From: Capitella teleta
Lineage: Eukaryota; Annelida; Polychaeta; Capitellidae
Assembly (NCBI GenBank): GCA_000328365.1
Contig: KB304376.1
Coordinates: 121,726 to 185,725 of the forward strand
Length of the DNA stretch: 64,000 nt
Direction of reading: 5' to 3'
The notes under the pieces were generated by a model, which had not been told where the DNA came from, did no database searches, and was given only the letters and a program-made list of their open reading frames with translations. The position numbers and the translations under genes are program-made. Shown here piece by piece: positions 48,305 to 60,230 of the stretch; positions within the stretch are counted from its first letter, which is position 1; each line of letters starts with the position of its first letter.

Positions 48305-48763
48305 AACCACGCATAATGAGTAGAAGGCACGCACTTGTAGAGCACAAACCTTCCGAGACATGGAGAGCGAAGCTAACCAACCACCCACGCTTCCATCATA
48401 ACGCACTACGGTCTGCTTTATAACATTCTTTGAAAATATGAAAAGCAAGAGGCAGCCATTTTGTATAAATTCACTAATTAATGAAGAACCAAACAATACC
48501 TATTTCGGCCCAGGTGCGTTATGATTTCAGCAATGAAACCTTCATGTTAATAAGTGATCAAGAAAAACAAGAGTCAACTCGATTGGATGTGCTTTAATCA
48601 AACAATTGGGGATCACATCCGTCAACAAATTGTCTACATAAATCTCCATTATCCATTGAATAATACCTTGAAAACGAAAACAATGCATGTAAGGATTGAA
48701 TCGGTTTTTCGGTTTTCTTTCGGCATTGTGCTAAATTTGAAATACTAAATTAGGGATGATGTC

Positions 48764-51700
48764 CTAAGAGAAAATTTTCGCTTCCGCCCAGTTGAGGAAC
48801 TTCATTGCGGCTTCGTAGCCCAAGAAACACGCCTGCAAAGAAATCAACGTATCATGTGAAACAATTTCACAGCACAAAAATTGTATTGCGATTGTGAATA
48901 GCAAACACGTTTGTGATCGAGGGTAACTCATTTAGATGGCTACCAACATAGATATGGAGATTGGTTTCCTTCATTATACCAGATAGGTCAATGGCATATA
49001 TTCCCATTGTGAAATACATAGATCATTCCCTATACCGTCATTGGAGCAATCCGCAAATTCTCATTCACACTTTTAGCAGTTTTTTTCTTCAGGATATATG
49101 AACAATTCAAAATTTACCTGCCAGTGAGAATTCCCCGGAAGCAGTTTTACGGTACTCGGTACTGGTTAATGTCACCCGGGTTTAGAATTTGACGGTGAAA
49201 TGTTGAAACCCAAAAAAATTGTTTCATACAATGTGAATGGTGAAATGCCAGGGACACTATCATCAAGATCATTTGATTCAAAATACAAAACATTTTTTCG
49301 AAGATTCAACAGATTTCTCTGTTGACCTGGACACAGGGTTTGCAAATGGCTTTTCTGCAGGGTTAGCTCTCCAAGTAATCCTCAACTGTATCCTGATTAA
49401 GACAACTAAATCCCAGGCACCCAAAAATTCCTCACTTCTATAATTCTATTAGCTGCGAAAAAGAATATCAAACAACCAACAAAATTTCATTAACATCATG
49501 TGTAGCCTACTATAGCCAAAATTTATTTGTTAATCAAGCGGATTGCCACTTATAGAATTTCTACTAATCCTATATAAATTATTCCAGGATCACATTGCAA
49601 ACTAAGCCTTCCATAACTGATAACTCATATCCAACACGAATTTCAAATACTGGTACTCGTAAGTCGCAAACAACATAAATCTTGAGTGAAACTCACGGCA
49701 TTCGCTGGGAAGGCCCTGAGCAGCACTGGGGTGACGCCCTTGTAGAGCGCCATAATCCCTTCCTCACGCATCATCTCCGCAAACACACTGCGCATTCCTT
49801 TAGGGTACTTGCCCTCGGGGGCTAAGGAGCAAATCATTCATCAGCCGAAATCCTAAAAACCAAGAAAGCAACGCCATACCGATTTGCAAGCGAGACTTGA
49901 GCACATCTGGGGGTATGGCGACCAACCAGTTGAAGATGCCAGCTGTGCCTCCTGCAATCAGGGTGCGGCCGATGCTTAGATCTGATCTCCTGGAAGAGTG
50001 GAGATATGAGCGGAAGGGAGAGGGTATATTTTCAACTTACGATCCTCCCTCAGGGGTCAGGATTCGCTGCAGCCATTCGTAGGACATGAAATACATACCT
50101 GAAGCAGGAATATCTGAGGAAGAAGAAGAAATTCTCAGAGGTTATAGTTAATTCAATTGAGCTTCACAGTGAATATCAATATCATCACAGCTCAATTAAG
50201 ACAGGAATGGTAGCAAAACAAGCACTTAAAAATCTGCACATAGAAATGACTTTGTGGCAACTCTTTCCTTGATCAAATGATGACTAGGTCTGCATTGCGT
50301 AAAGCAAACAGCTTAGATATTAAGGCCAACTACACCGATCTTGCTAGAGCAGAGGTGGCACCACAGTGGTGAGCCGGGTTTCTGAAAATGATCACGCTAG
50401 ACTCTATAGAACATGACATGAGAAGAAGTTCTAGTTCACGAGTCTCTCAATGCGTCTCTCGCATGTGGTCACTATGAGCGATTACAATTGCGAGATAAGG
50501 CAGTTGGCAGTCTTAAGTCTCCAAGTTCTTTGCAGAGATTAGTTAATAAAAGTTAGAGAGATCCATATATCAGGCATGGGATTGGCCTGAGGAAAAAAAA
50601 AAAATTTTAGTGTCCAAAACAGGTGCCCTCGGCACCTGCCTGGTAGGGGGTTCTGGGGGCATGTTCCCCCGTGAAAATTTTGTAATTTTACAAGCCAAAC
50701 TATGCAGTTTAACTTATATAACAGTGTACAACTTGTTCCACAATCAAGCGATCAAAAACGAAAACAAAGCCATGTTATAAATCCATTTTGGGGCCTCCAT
50801 TCATCAAGATCAGGCTCTGTAACCTGCAACCCGTAGGTGGGTTGGTAATTTATGCTCGGATCGAGTCTCAGCCTATCGCTCACCCGGCCAGCCGCAGCGC
50901 TAACTGCCGCTCGGCTCACAGACTGGCTCGGCTCGCTGGAGTCAAGGAGTGCAGAGTCCCAACCCCCCTCATAATGCCTTCACAAGATCATCTTGGATCT
51001 GCATCGATCTCAGAAATGACCCAGAATCGATGAAAAAAAAAAAAACGGAATTCCGTTTTAAAACGGAAAAAAGCCATGCCTGATATATCTCCATTACAAT
51101 AATAAGGGGCTATATGAGCAACAGAGGATGCATGCAGGTGCTAATTTCACCTCTTGCGAAGGTGGCAGCAGTGCCTCTGTATATGCTGCGAATGCCTCCT
51201 TCTCTGTACAGCTGTTTGGCGCAATCAACTGGTCCAGAATACTTGGCTTTGGCAGCAGATTGCTGGACCTGAAAGAGAAAAAAAAAACAAATGAAACTTC
51301 AATGTTCACCTAAATCATTCATGGAATTTACCCACAAAAGTCATAAAACTCCCAAATGTTCAAAGGAATTGAAAAATTTATTCATGGATTAAGCCAATAC
51401 AGGTGTATGCAGATAGTGGAAAAACGTTGATAAGTGAGATTCCAGGCAGAGATAATCTACCAGCATTTCAAATTAAACTTAAATTAAACCTAATCAGTGA
51501 GCAATCGCACAATTGAAATTATGGTGGGATTGCCTGGGACACAAAATAAATAGCTGACATAACAAAATGGTGAAAATGGTGCAACCAACCTGAAGTAAAC
51601 ACTTGATTCGCTCTCCTGGGGCCATGATCACTGTTGAGAAGACTCCGGCAACCCCACCGGCTAAGAAGAGCTGAGGATATCTGGGATAAAATAAGATGAG

Positions 51701-54104
51701 CACCAGCGAAGAAGGGAAGCACAGAACTCACGAGAGAACGTCATCCGGTTTGCTCTGCTGCATTGATTTGCCAACGTTGAAACCGAAGAAACTGACGGCA
51801 AAAATGGGCGCCACGCCCATCAAGGGTGCGGCCATGCCTTTGTAGAAGCCACGCGGACCCTGCGTTGGAAGAGATTCAAACCTGAATAATGTGGTCAGCA
51901 AAACTGACCTCCTTTGCGGCAATCTTCTGGACACAATCCCATGTTCCGGTGTACAAGGGCTGTTGACCTGGGGCTGGTTTCGGCTGCGTTTGAAGGCGAA
52001 CCTGCAAATGGGATGGGATTTGATAAGAAATTGGTTGGCAAGGATGATGTGTTGCATGAGATTGAGGGTCATGGATAATTAAACTCAATATTAATACTCT
52101 GTCCAAAATCCTCTTCCTCCTCCTTGTCAGATAAACAAGTTCAAGGGATTCCAGAACCAAATAAATGACGAGACGATATTCAGCATTTAATATCTGGTAT
52201 ATTAAGATAATAGAAAAAATGAAAAATATGATGAAGCAGAATTTCTTGAAACGTTCAACACAACAGTTACATTTACGAGGAAGCTCCACCAACTTCAGCT
52301 GCTCATTGGAGACCATGTAGAGGATTTTGAGTCCATCCTCCTTCAGTATAGACCGAACAGGCGACTTTTAACGGCACACTATCAGATTGCCGGATATGGG
52401 ATTTGGATATCTGTACATGGTGTAATTAATAAAGCCAATCATGGTGTAGACATTCAGCATAAGGAATCATGGGGGTGAATAAGCAGGCATTACATAACAT
52501 AACATGATGGAGTTTTACTGCTCCACCCAAACCATTCGGATGATACGGGCGCCAGAACAGAAGGCCCGGGACTAGGGTTTCCCCCTACTCTTATCAATAA
52601 ATCCCAAAGGTTCTTTATCCTGCATACCACCATAAACAGTGGTACACAGCACCTGGCCTTGATACGCAGTTGGGGAGCACTGCAGAGTCACCGAAGAATT
52701 ACAATTATAACAAATTACAATTCTAATTAACAATCATGACGCCCGTGGCCTAATCGGGTCTTGAACCCGGAACCTCGACCCCCACGGTTGGCATAGGATT
52801 GCAGTCAGCCGATCCAACTGACTGAGCTATTTGGTGCCCCCATAAGAGGGCATTACATAACTGACAAACAGAACCTGCGTATACCATCATACCATGACAT
52901 TTAATTAATGCAATTATCTGATCCAGGACCTCTTACAAAGCAAATTAACCTCTAATAATACAGAATAATCTTGATTTGTCAAACTTCTATGAGTTTAATT
53001 GTTCCTTACGCCAAAGCCAATTACCAGGTAAAACCCCAGCTTGAGTCCCTCACTATTCCAGTGCATGGAATTTTGTAACGATAGGTCAAACTAGCATAAC
53101 TCAAAAATTTAAATAGTTTGATCCTCTTCTTTTGATGGTTTTAAACAATGCCAAAGTCATAAAAGCCTCAATTATAAAATCTGAAGTTCTGAACACATAC
53201 ATGGTGGAAGTTAATCTTCAAAGGTGTCAGAGACAGTTTAAAATGAAATGATTGAACACACTGCTTGCTGACCTTTGACCTCTGTACAAACTTTGACCTG
53301 GTAAACTTAGAAAAAAAAAAGAGATAACATTCATGTTTCAATAAGCTGATGGAACGCTGATAAAAACGCCTGATAAAGAATCGTGACAAGAAAAAAGTCA
53401 AGTTAAGCAGAATCAAATACAACAGCAGATGTTCTCATCTCAACACATTCAAGGGTGCAAAGGTTAATGAATAAACAGGGCCAGGTTGTAGTACTTACCG
53501 GTACACAACGAACAACCTGCTCTGGCATATTTGGAGCATACTAGACATAAGTGATCATGTATACAAAATGGGTAATATTTGCAAGACAAGTAATGGTCCA
53601 TTGATCCAGAGTCCCTATATCAGTATTATGAGTATATGAATCAAATTAGATTTTAATTAATGATAGTTGGTTTGGAATTAAAATCCGAGGTGGTCACTAA
53701 ATTAAATAAATAGCTCACTGAATAAAAGATATTCCACCTTAATTCGCAAGAGTCCTGATTCAAAAGAAATGTAATCGGTAATCGTACGACCTGACCTGGC
53801 CTGACTTTTAAAACACTCATTAATATTACGTCATTCACTGAAGTTATGTCTTCGTTGTCTAAACTTCACAAGAGACTCAAGTAAACTTAAGGTTTACAAT
53901 ACACTACAGATTACAGGTCAAAGTAACAAACATTCGACAGCTAAACTGTGGAAAACTAGTGCAAAATGGTAAAAACAAAAGACTTCCTTCGTTTTATATA
54001 TACTCCACCTTTAATGTGTCCAGAGGGTGACCAGATAGCACCACGCAAACACCACCAAAACCTCCGGCGAAGAAGCCTTTCACGGGACTTGTGTCCGAAG
54101 CCAT
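48764..54104 (-). CDS. SLC25A20: Mitochondrial carnitine/acylcarnitine carrier
   Basis: Exchanges acylcarnitine for carnitine across the inner mitochondrial membrane, feeding beta-oxidation. Nine exons join in phase to 300 residues (human 301): 54009-54104, 51909-52001, 51732-51859, 51590-51680, 51151-51268, 50041-50113, 49880-49989, 49697-49821, 48764-48832. The three carrier repeats show their signatures: [27 protein letters not shown] and [12 protein letters not shown]. The family-specific segments [19 protein letters not shown] and [15 protein letters not shown] closely match SLC25A20, separating it from the ornithine carriers. The end [15 protein letters not shown] also fits. Introns are larger than in most neighbours and host a SINE and an inverted-repeat element. 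Confidence 0.95.
50565..51088. mobile_element. Non-autonomous DNA transposon with CAGGCATGG ends
   Basis: The 15-bp termini ATATATCAGGCATGG (50565-50579) and its complement (51074-51088) bound about 520 bp in a carrier-gene intron. The outer ATATAT may be a target duplication of 2-6 bp, with CAGGCATGG the true end. No transposase is present. The superfamily is not clear. Confidence 0.55.
52499..52848 (-). mobile_element. tRNA-derived SINE, full length
   Basis: Read on the minus strand it starts with a tRNA-like head: TAGCTCAGTCAGTTGGAT (A box) and GGGTTCAAGACCCG (B box), the two parts of an RNA polymerase III promoter, followed by a unique body and a short 3' end of TTATG units. A perfect 13-bp target duplication GGCATTACATAAC flanks it (52486-52498 and 52849-52861). 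It lies in an SLC25A20 intron. The body is shared with 62118-62335. Confidence 0.85.
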
Positions 54105-55019
54105 TTTATTTCACGTTATGATTACCGATATCCGACTTCGCTTCTGCTTTGGGTGAAATGTGTTGTGAAGAGATTTCTCTCTGCATTTATATGCAGTGCG
54201 ATTTTTTTTCTACGATTCGAGTGAGGAAATTATCTATGTATATCTATTTTCATGGACTATGATAATTGACCATGAAGCCTCTGACATATATCAGCTGATT
54301 TTAAAATAGATGTTTTGAAATTTTGAGCAGTTTGCTTGTTTGTTTGTTTTTAAGCTACCGGGAGGGGTGCATATGCGGAGCTGTTGATTAAGCGAGTTGC
54401 AAAATGAAGTGGTGCAAGGGAAGACAACGGCCATGCCAATGTTTAAAACGAAAGTTGCAGGGTTTCAAGAGTTTTCGATTTTGTGGGCGAAGGTTTCAAT
54501 TGGGCACATTGCCCCATTATGACACGGGGGGGGGGGGGATACTATTAGGAGGTCAGATAAATATGAATTATATGATGGAAATTGGAACAGAAATACATTG
54601 CATACAATATGATTTAAAAGCTAATAAAAAGAGTTTGTATTGAGCACTGTAAAAGCAATCTGGAGCCAATGATGGGTTCCCTAACTGATGTGAATTAATT
54701 CTAGTATTTACATATAGTGGGTTCCCTCATGCAAACATATTACACCAAGCGCGCCTGCTGAATCTCGGGTTACATAACGGACTATTGCATACTCCATCAA
54801 CGAAAACAAAATGTGGCCCTTGCTCAGATTCGATCCGGAAGACTGTGTGAACGTTATGATTCAAGGTTGTTCCGATAAAATTCATAATCAAGCACGTAGC
54901 AGCGCATTGTTTTCGGTCGGAGCGGCCAACTGAGTGTTACACAATGCGTAGCCGCGTTTGATTTTTATTCCGCTAACACACAGCTTCGTTAACTTCCTTA
55001 ACGCCACATCTACTATTTT

Positions 55020-55800
55020 CCTAATTCAACGAGGCCAGCAGCAAATTGTCTGTTGTGTGCAAGGAGACGAGATTGCAATACAATTCATTGGTGTGACATA
55101 CGCTGGTATAGCGTCGTCAGGAAGGGGCAGAGACTGAAGTCTCTGACGGTGGGGCAAGAGCCTTGGCTGGCGGCGAGGGCTGCATAGTCGATGCCGAGAT
55201 CGAGACACGTTATCCAGAGGATTGTGTGAGCGACCCTCGGCTACGGCGATGATGTCGTCGGAAGAGCGTTGTACATCCAATACTGCTTCTGGGAGATTTG
55301 ATGTCAGAGAGACCTGTGGGGTCAGTGCACGAGAGAGACAGTCGGCACCAGTGTTACTTGCACCGGAGCGATGACAGACATCTGTCACGTGCGATGGCCG
55401 AAAGATGTCGCTGTTGTCGAGCTGACCAAGGATCGCTCTGTTTATTCCACGCAAGGGCGAGTGGCCGGTGGTCAGTCATGAGGGTGCAGACACGTCTTTC
55501 GATGATCGGCTGAAAGTGCCGAACGCTGAGATAAGCTCCCAACAACTCTTTATCAAAAGCGCTGTAGCGCGATTCAGCAGGAGAGAGTTTTCTACTGAAG
55601 AAGGACAGAGGTCGCGGAGTCTCCCGTCCTGGTAGGCCCTACTGTTCGAGTACTCCTCCAACGCCGACATCGGAGGCGTCACTGCTGAGGATGAGCGGTG
55701 TATCCGGGAGGGGGTGAGCTAACATGCTAGCTTGAGCTAAAATGTCTCTTGCGTCGATAAAGGCGGAGGAGGTTTAGTTCTTGTCAGTATGACGTGACGG
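55020..55800 (-). mobile_element. Fossil Ty3/gypsy-like retroelement fragment (RNase H region of pol)
   Basis: The minus strand shows the RNase H part of a Ty3/gypsy pol gene: an SSDASDVGVGGVLEQ start, a segment like ELLGAYLSVRHFQPIIERR, and TDHRPLALAW, followed by the linker toward integrase. Only this piece of pol is present. No long terminal repeats, gag or protease were found nearby. It is broken, with several breaks in its reading frame, and is an old relic. Confidence 0.75.
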
Positions 55801-56043
55801 AATTCCCGTAGCCCATAGTCTTGTACGCGAAGAGATATTTTCAGCGTCACCTCTTATTTCTTATTTCTTACACATTTGTACTTTTCACTTTTTACAGATT
55901 TGTATTATTACTTGAAGAAACATTGAATGTTTACTAGTATTTGTTAGTGTGTGTGTGTTTTTTTTCTTCTCAATCTTCTTCTTGTTCTTCTTTTCTTTCT
56001 TCTCTGATTAAAATTTCAGTCACAGAGAAACTGACGGTGTGTA

Positions 56044-56077
56044 AAAAATGATGTATATATTCATATACATCATTTTC
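56044..56077. repeat. Perfect hairpin
   Basis: AAAATGATGTATAT and its complement ATATACATCATTTT are separated by about 4 nt. It lies between the Ty3 relic and MKX. It may be the core of a tiny inverted-repeat element or part of a transcript end. Confidence 0.7.
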
Positions 56078-57238
56078 AAATAGAGTGGAACTCCCTGATG
56101 GAGACAAATAACTCCTAAATATGGCTTTGAGGTTGGAGTGACGTCATGACTTCATCACTCCTTTACTATCCCAAGAACATATTCCACCTGCTGAGGTTTT
56201 GAAATCCTCAATCACCACTTGAATATTCACCCGAAAATCACAAATATAAAAAGACATAATGTCAAATTGAAATCCGTGATGCTGCCTTGATTTATTTAAA
56301 ATACGTAAAGTAACGAACAGTAGCATCCTCATGTGTCAAAACTATTTCCTGAAGAAAAAGAACCCAAATCAGCCAAAAATGAAAACGAAAAAAGAAGTTG
56401 GTTACCTGAACCATGCATGTGTTAGAAAACGAGGCAGTCAAAGAAAATATAATAAGATAAATAGGTATATAATATAAGCAGATAAAAACATGGCATATTT
56501 CACTATCTCTAAGATAACAAAATATATCTAATCCCGATAAATTTAGAGCAAAATAATCAGGTTTTGAAGGTATGTGCTAATCAATGAGAAACCACTGTAT
56601 TAATTGAAATACACACCATGATGATAAATGCATAGAAATTGCATGAGAGCCATTATATTATATTATATACACACAATCCACATAGGCCTGCCTATATTGA
56701 AAACTGAACACTTGTACAAAGCAAAGTTAGGGCTGCTTTGTTTGCCATTTTTATAATTCAAAACTAAAAAAAAAAAGTTATTCTTTCAGGTTTTTTTTTT
56801 TTACCAGTGAAAGTGAAAGACCAATATTCCTCATTTTTATTTTACCCTGACATGAACACAAGAATAACATTGTATTCGTAAAAAGCGGTTTTCGTAAGGA
56901 GAAAAGGAGAAAATACAAACACACAAAAAAAAAAAAAAAAAAAAAGACACCCAAAAAAATGAAGAAGAGGCAGAAAAAAAAAGGACAATGTATCTGTTCT
57001 GATACCAATCAATGACCCTGTATCATCCGTTGTACAGATGTATTAACAACCAAAATTCAAAGACAAAATAAAAATGTAAATATCTATATAGGTTTCCAAG
57101 CTGGCGTGTTTCCTGCCCTTGCAGGGGGGCAGGCAGCCAGCAACATAAGCACTTGATGAACGGCAGCTTCCACAGTCCAGTGAATCAAACACTTCAGTCT
57201 CTCCAAGAAGCTTCTTGCACACTTCCTCAGCAGCAGAA

Positions 57239-60230
57239 TCAGGTCAGACGAGGATCACCTTTGACCTTTGACCTGGCCAATGTGGTCAGCGCCAGTGCAG
57301 CACTTATCTCCTTCCAGTACAGGTCGTCTTTAACCCTGCATGAGACATTATGGTCATTATGAGGAAGGAACATTCACAAACCGCTTCAACCAACCTCGCG
57401 TTCTCCACTTTTGCTGGGAGCTCCTCTGCCATTTCTTGCTGCTCTGCGAAATAAAATCTGAAATTAACGCTTGACTGGAGGGACACAGCTTGCCCTACCA
57501 TCGAATTGGTGCTCACGCAGCGGTGATCCTGCAAATGATGTCGATATCTCCTCGTAATCGTGCGAACTTAGTGATCCGGACGCGTTTCTTTGTCTTGGGA
57601 ATTCGTTCTGCATTTGTGCTGCATGTTGATAAGAGTCTGTAAGGTAACGCTGCAAGATGCACTGCTTGTATTTTGGGGGATGAGGCGCCTCATCCGTGTG
57701 CATGGGTGGGGAAGGGGCAGGGGACGGGATGGCTTCCCCTGGCACAGTGTGATCCGAGAGGTCAAGCGGTGTGGCCGCCTCCTCTTCAGACGCCACTGCT
57801 TCAGCTTCAGTTGGCTGAGGAGGGGCTGAGCAATAAACCAACGTCAAATCAGAAAGCGCAAGTTAAACACAGCTCACCCTTCATCTCCTCTTCGTCATCG
57901 TCTGAATCGATGCTGAGTAACTCCTGGTTTCCCTCGACGCAGCTGTTGTACATCTTGATCCTGCTCTCCCAGTTCAGCTCAGGGTCACGCACGGTGTTCT
58001 TGAGGCGACGCCTGGCATTGGCGAACCAGTTGGATACTTGGGTGAGGGTCATGTGCGAGACATTGGCCAATGTCATCTTCTCGCTTTTGGTGGGGTACGG
58101 GTTGTCTCTGTGCTTGTACAACCAGTGCTTGAGTGGGCGCGCCATGTCCTGCAGGGTCTGTCGCTTGTGTCGCACACGGTCAAGGCTGACCACCGGCCGC
58201 CTGCAATCACAAGAGGAAGCATGGTGAGATCTATGGCACACATATATATCGCAAACTTGTGGATTAAAACCATAATAATGACAGTAAGTATGCCAGGTCA
58301 GAACACATCAGCCATATGTATAATGTGTAATACGAATTGGTAACCCTAATATTAAACGTCATATATAATTATATGTAAAGCAGTCCTCCCAGCATTATAT
58401 AATTGAGACAGGAGTGATCACCACATCGCATAATTCGCATAATTATGATAATTTATGACACATATCCAAGGCACATCCATAATTATTATAATACAAGCAG
58501 GACCCTAAATAACCCGCCCCCCCCCACCTCCTACATTTATACCTCCCACCTAACAGCATACATGATACAACATCACCTGTAACCAGTAACACCGTAATCA
58601 GGTCAAGGCCCAATCGTTTCCACAATGATGTCATCACCGCGTGACTCACTTAGTGCAAGCGTGTAGCATTCATCACAGGAGGCGTACGGGGAATTCCCAC
58701 CGCCGCCGCTTCATGTAACTCTCGTCATCCTTTCTCTCGGAACATTTGCCGCAGACAGAATCGGACAAGTTCACAGACCATTCCGCGAACGCACTGCGTG
58801 AACCCGCCCACTCATGAATATTAAGTACTGCATCCATCTCATGCATATTAATGAGGGTCATGCACGAGCATGTGCTGATCAACATGGGTTTTTTTTTTTT
58901 TTAAGAATTGACTCAGCGTTTGAGTCATGATCAAGATCGTTAAAGACACAAAAGACTCGAAAGGAGTCATGCATGACACATGCAAAGAGAGACCTGTAAG
59001 TTATGTAAATAGCAAGTGAGCCAGGATTACGTAATCACAACTTGGGGAAGAATCGGGTCATCGACTTTGGGACATTATCTGACCCAATTTCCAAAATTGA
59101 TACGCCAGACTGAAATATTACGCAATGGTCAAGATAGGGAGGTGACCTCATTATTTTAATATGTTATCACATCTGCTATACACAGTAGACCCATATACCA
59201 CCAACATATTGTCAAGCTATTTGTACATGTAATAATATTACGCAATAAAATTCACGCAGAATTGGCACCATGCCAAACACTATGAAACAGGTCATAGCAT
59301 GACATATCTTTATCGCGTTTCAATTATTTCATCACGCGTTGAGATTAATTCGATTGATATCGTTTTCGCGCCATGATGGACGAACTGGGCTGAAGTAGTC
59401 CGAAGGAGTTCGAAGTTCGTTTAGGGGTCGAATTCCACGGGGACAAAAGAACTCGCCTTGTTATCAACACAAACCTTTTGGCTTCGAGCCCAAAACATAC
59501 AAGAGCGTTCAACCAAAACACGACACTGAAACACCCAAAATGTTTTGCTGCATTTCAAAATAATAGCGCGCATTTTATCAAAGAACTGCGTAACGAAATT
59601 GCAAGTGGCAACACGCACATCGGGCGCAAGCCAGTCTTGCACGATCCAACAACAATAATCAAGTATTGCAAGGGTGAATCTCGATCGTCCATAAAATCAA
59701 TATGAGTGCCGAAACAAAGGTGATCTGTTATATATTCATAATATTGGACTGAACGGGGTAAGACAAGGCCCCCTATTCAAATTCAAATGTGCTATACATG
59801 TACAAGCATGATTACTTGTACATGACCCAGAAAGAAAAAATGGAATAGAAAAAAAGAAAAAAAAAAAAAAAAAAAAAAAAAGAGGAATAAAAAAGTAATT
59901 TACATGTACTATGAATTTCGGTATGCGGGTTAAACGGAGAAAATACCTGTCTAGAACTTCAATGTCCTCTGCCCTGTCCACCGAAGATTTGTTATCGAAA
60001 TCCGCGCCAACACTTTCGAATTCCTTTGCTTCTGAAGGCACTTTTGGTAACATAAGTTCCGTAATCGGAGGCTGGAAGGGCACTTCCTCTTTCAGCTCCC
60101 CCTTTTCCCTGGCTTGTTGCAGGTGGTGGTACATGACATGTTGACTGTAATATTGATACAACTGCTGCGCATCAACACCGTTGCGAAGGTATTCGCTCAT
60201 CAGAGCTTGCAGTTTATCCAAGTCCGACAT
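57239..60230 (-). CDS. MKX: Mohawk-class TALE homeobox transcription factor
   Basis: A DNA-binding nuclear regulator. Five exons join in phase to 359 residues (human MKX about 352): 59947-60230, 57878-58200, 57499-57825, 57395-57443, 57239-57335. The homeodomain (~105-167) is complete, with the TALE loop DNPYPTKSEK and recognition helix VSNWFANARRRLKNTV; Ala before the Asn is shared by Mohawk and Iroquois. KHKRQ-like RHKRQTLQDMARPLKHWLYK, directly followed after the domain by WESRIKMYNSCVEGN, points to Mohawk, not Iroquois, and no Iro box is seen. The last exon, LYWKEISAALALTTLA, resembles the C-terminal block of vertebrate MKX. Exon 1 is not recognisable. The first intron is 1.7 kb. A TATATATATA run lies about 65 bp upstream of the ATG. 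Confidence 0.92.

Larger units (their letters stand above)
46791..48763. other. Intergenic region between myosin 5' end and SLC25A20 3' end
   Basis: It should hold the myosin promoter and untranslated first exon(s), positions unknown. Also present are the 19-bp minisatellite (47581-47792), an assembly gap (48231-48304) and the inverted pair ATCATAACGCAC / GTGCGTTATGAT (48395-48406, 48514-48525). Confidence 0.5.
54105..57238. other. Intergenic region between SLC25A20 and MKX
   Basis: Contains the carrier's 5' region (with CGTTATGAT copies at 54114 and 54852), an eroded Ty3/gypsy fragment (55020-55800), a hairpin (56044-56077) and AT-rich 3' sequence of MKX with long A-runs near 56930. No other gene is supported. 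Confidence 0.5.

Noticed and set aside
52743-52848. tRNA gene
   Set aside because: A and B boxes are present, but the sequence continues into a SINE body, is flanked by a 13-bp target duplication, and the cloverleaf is not intact.
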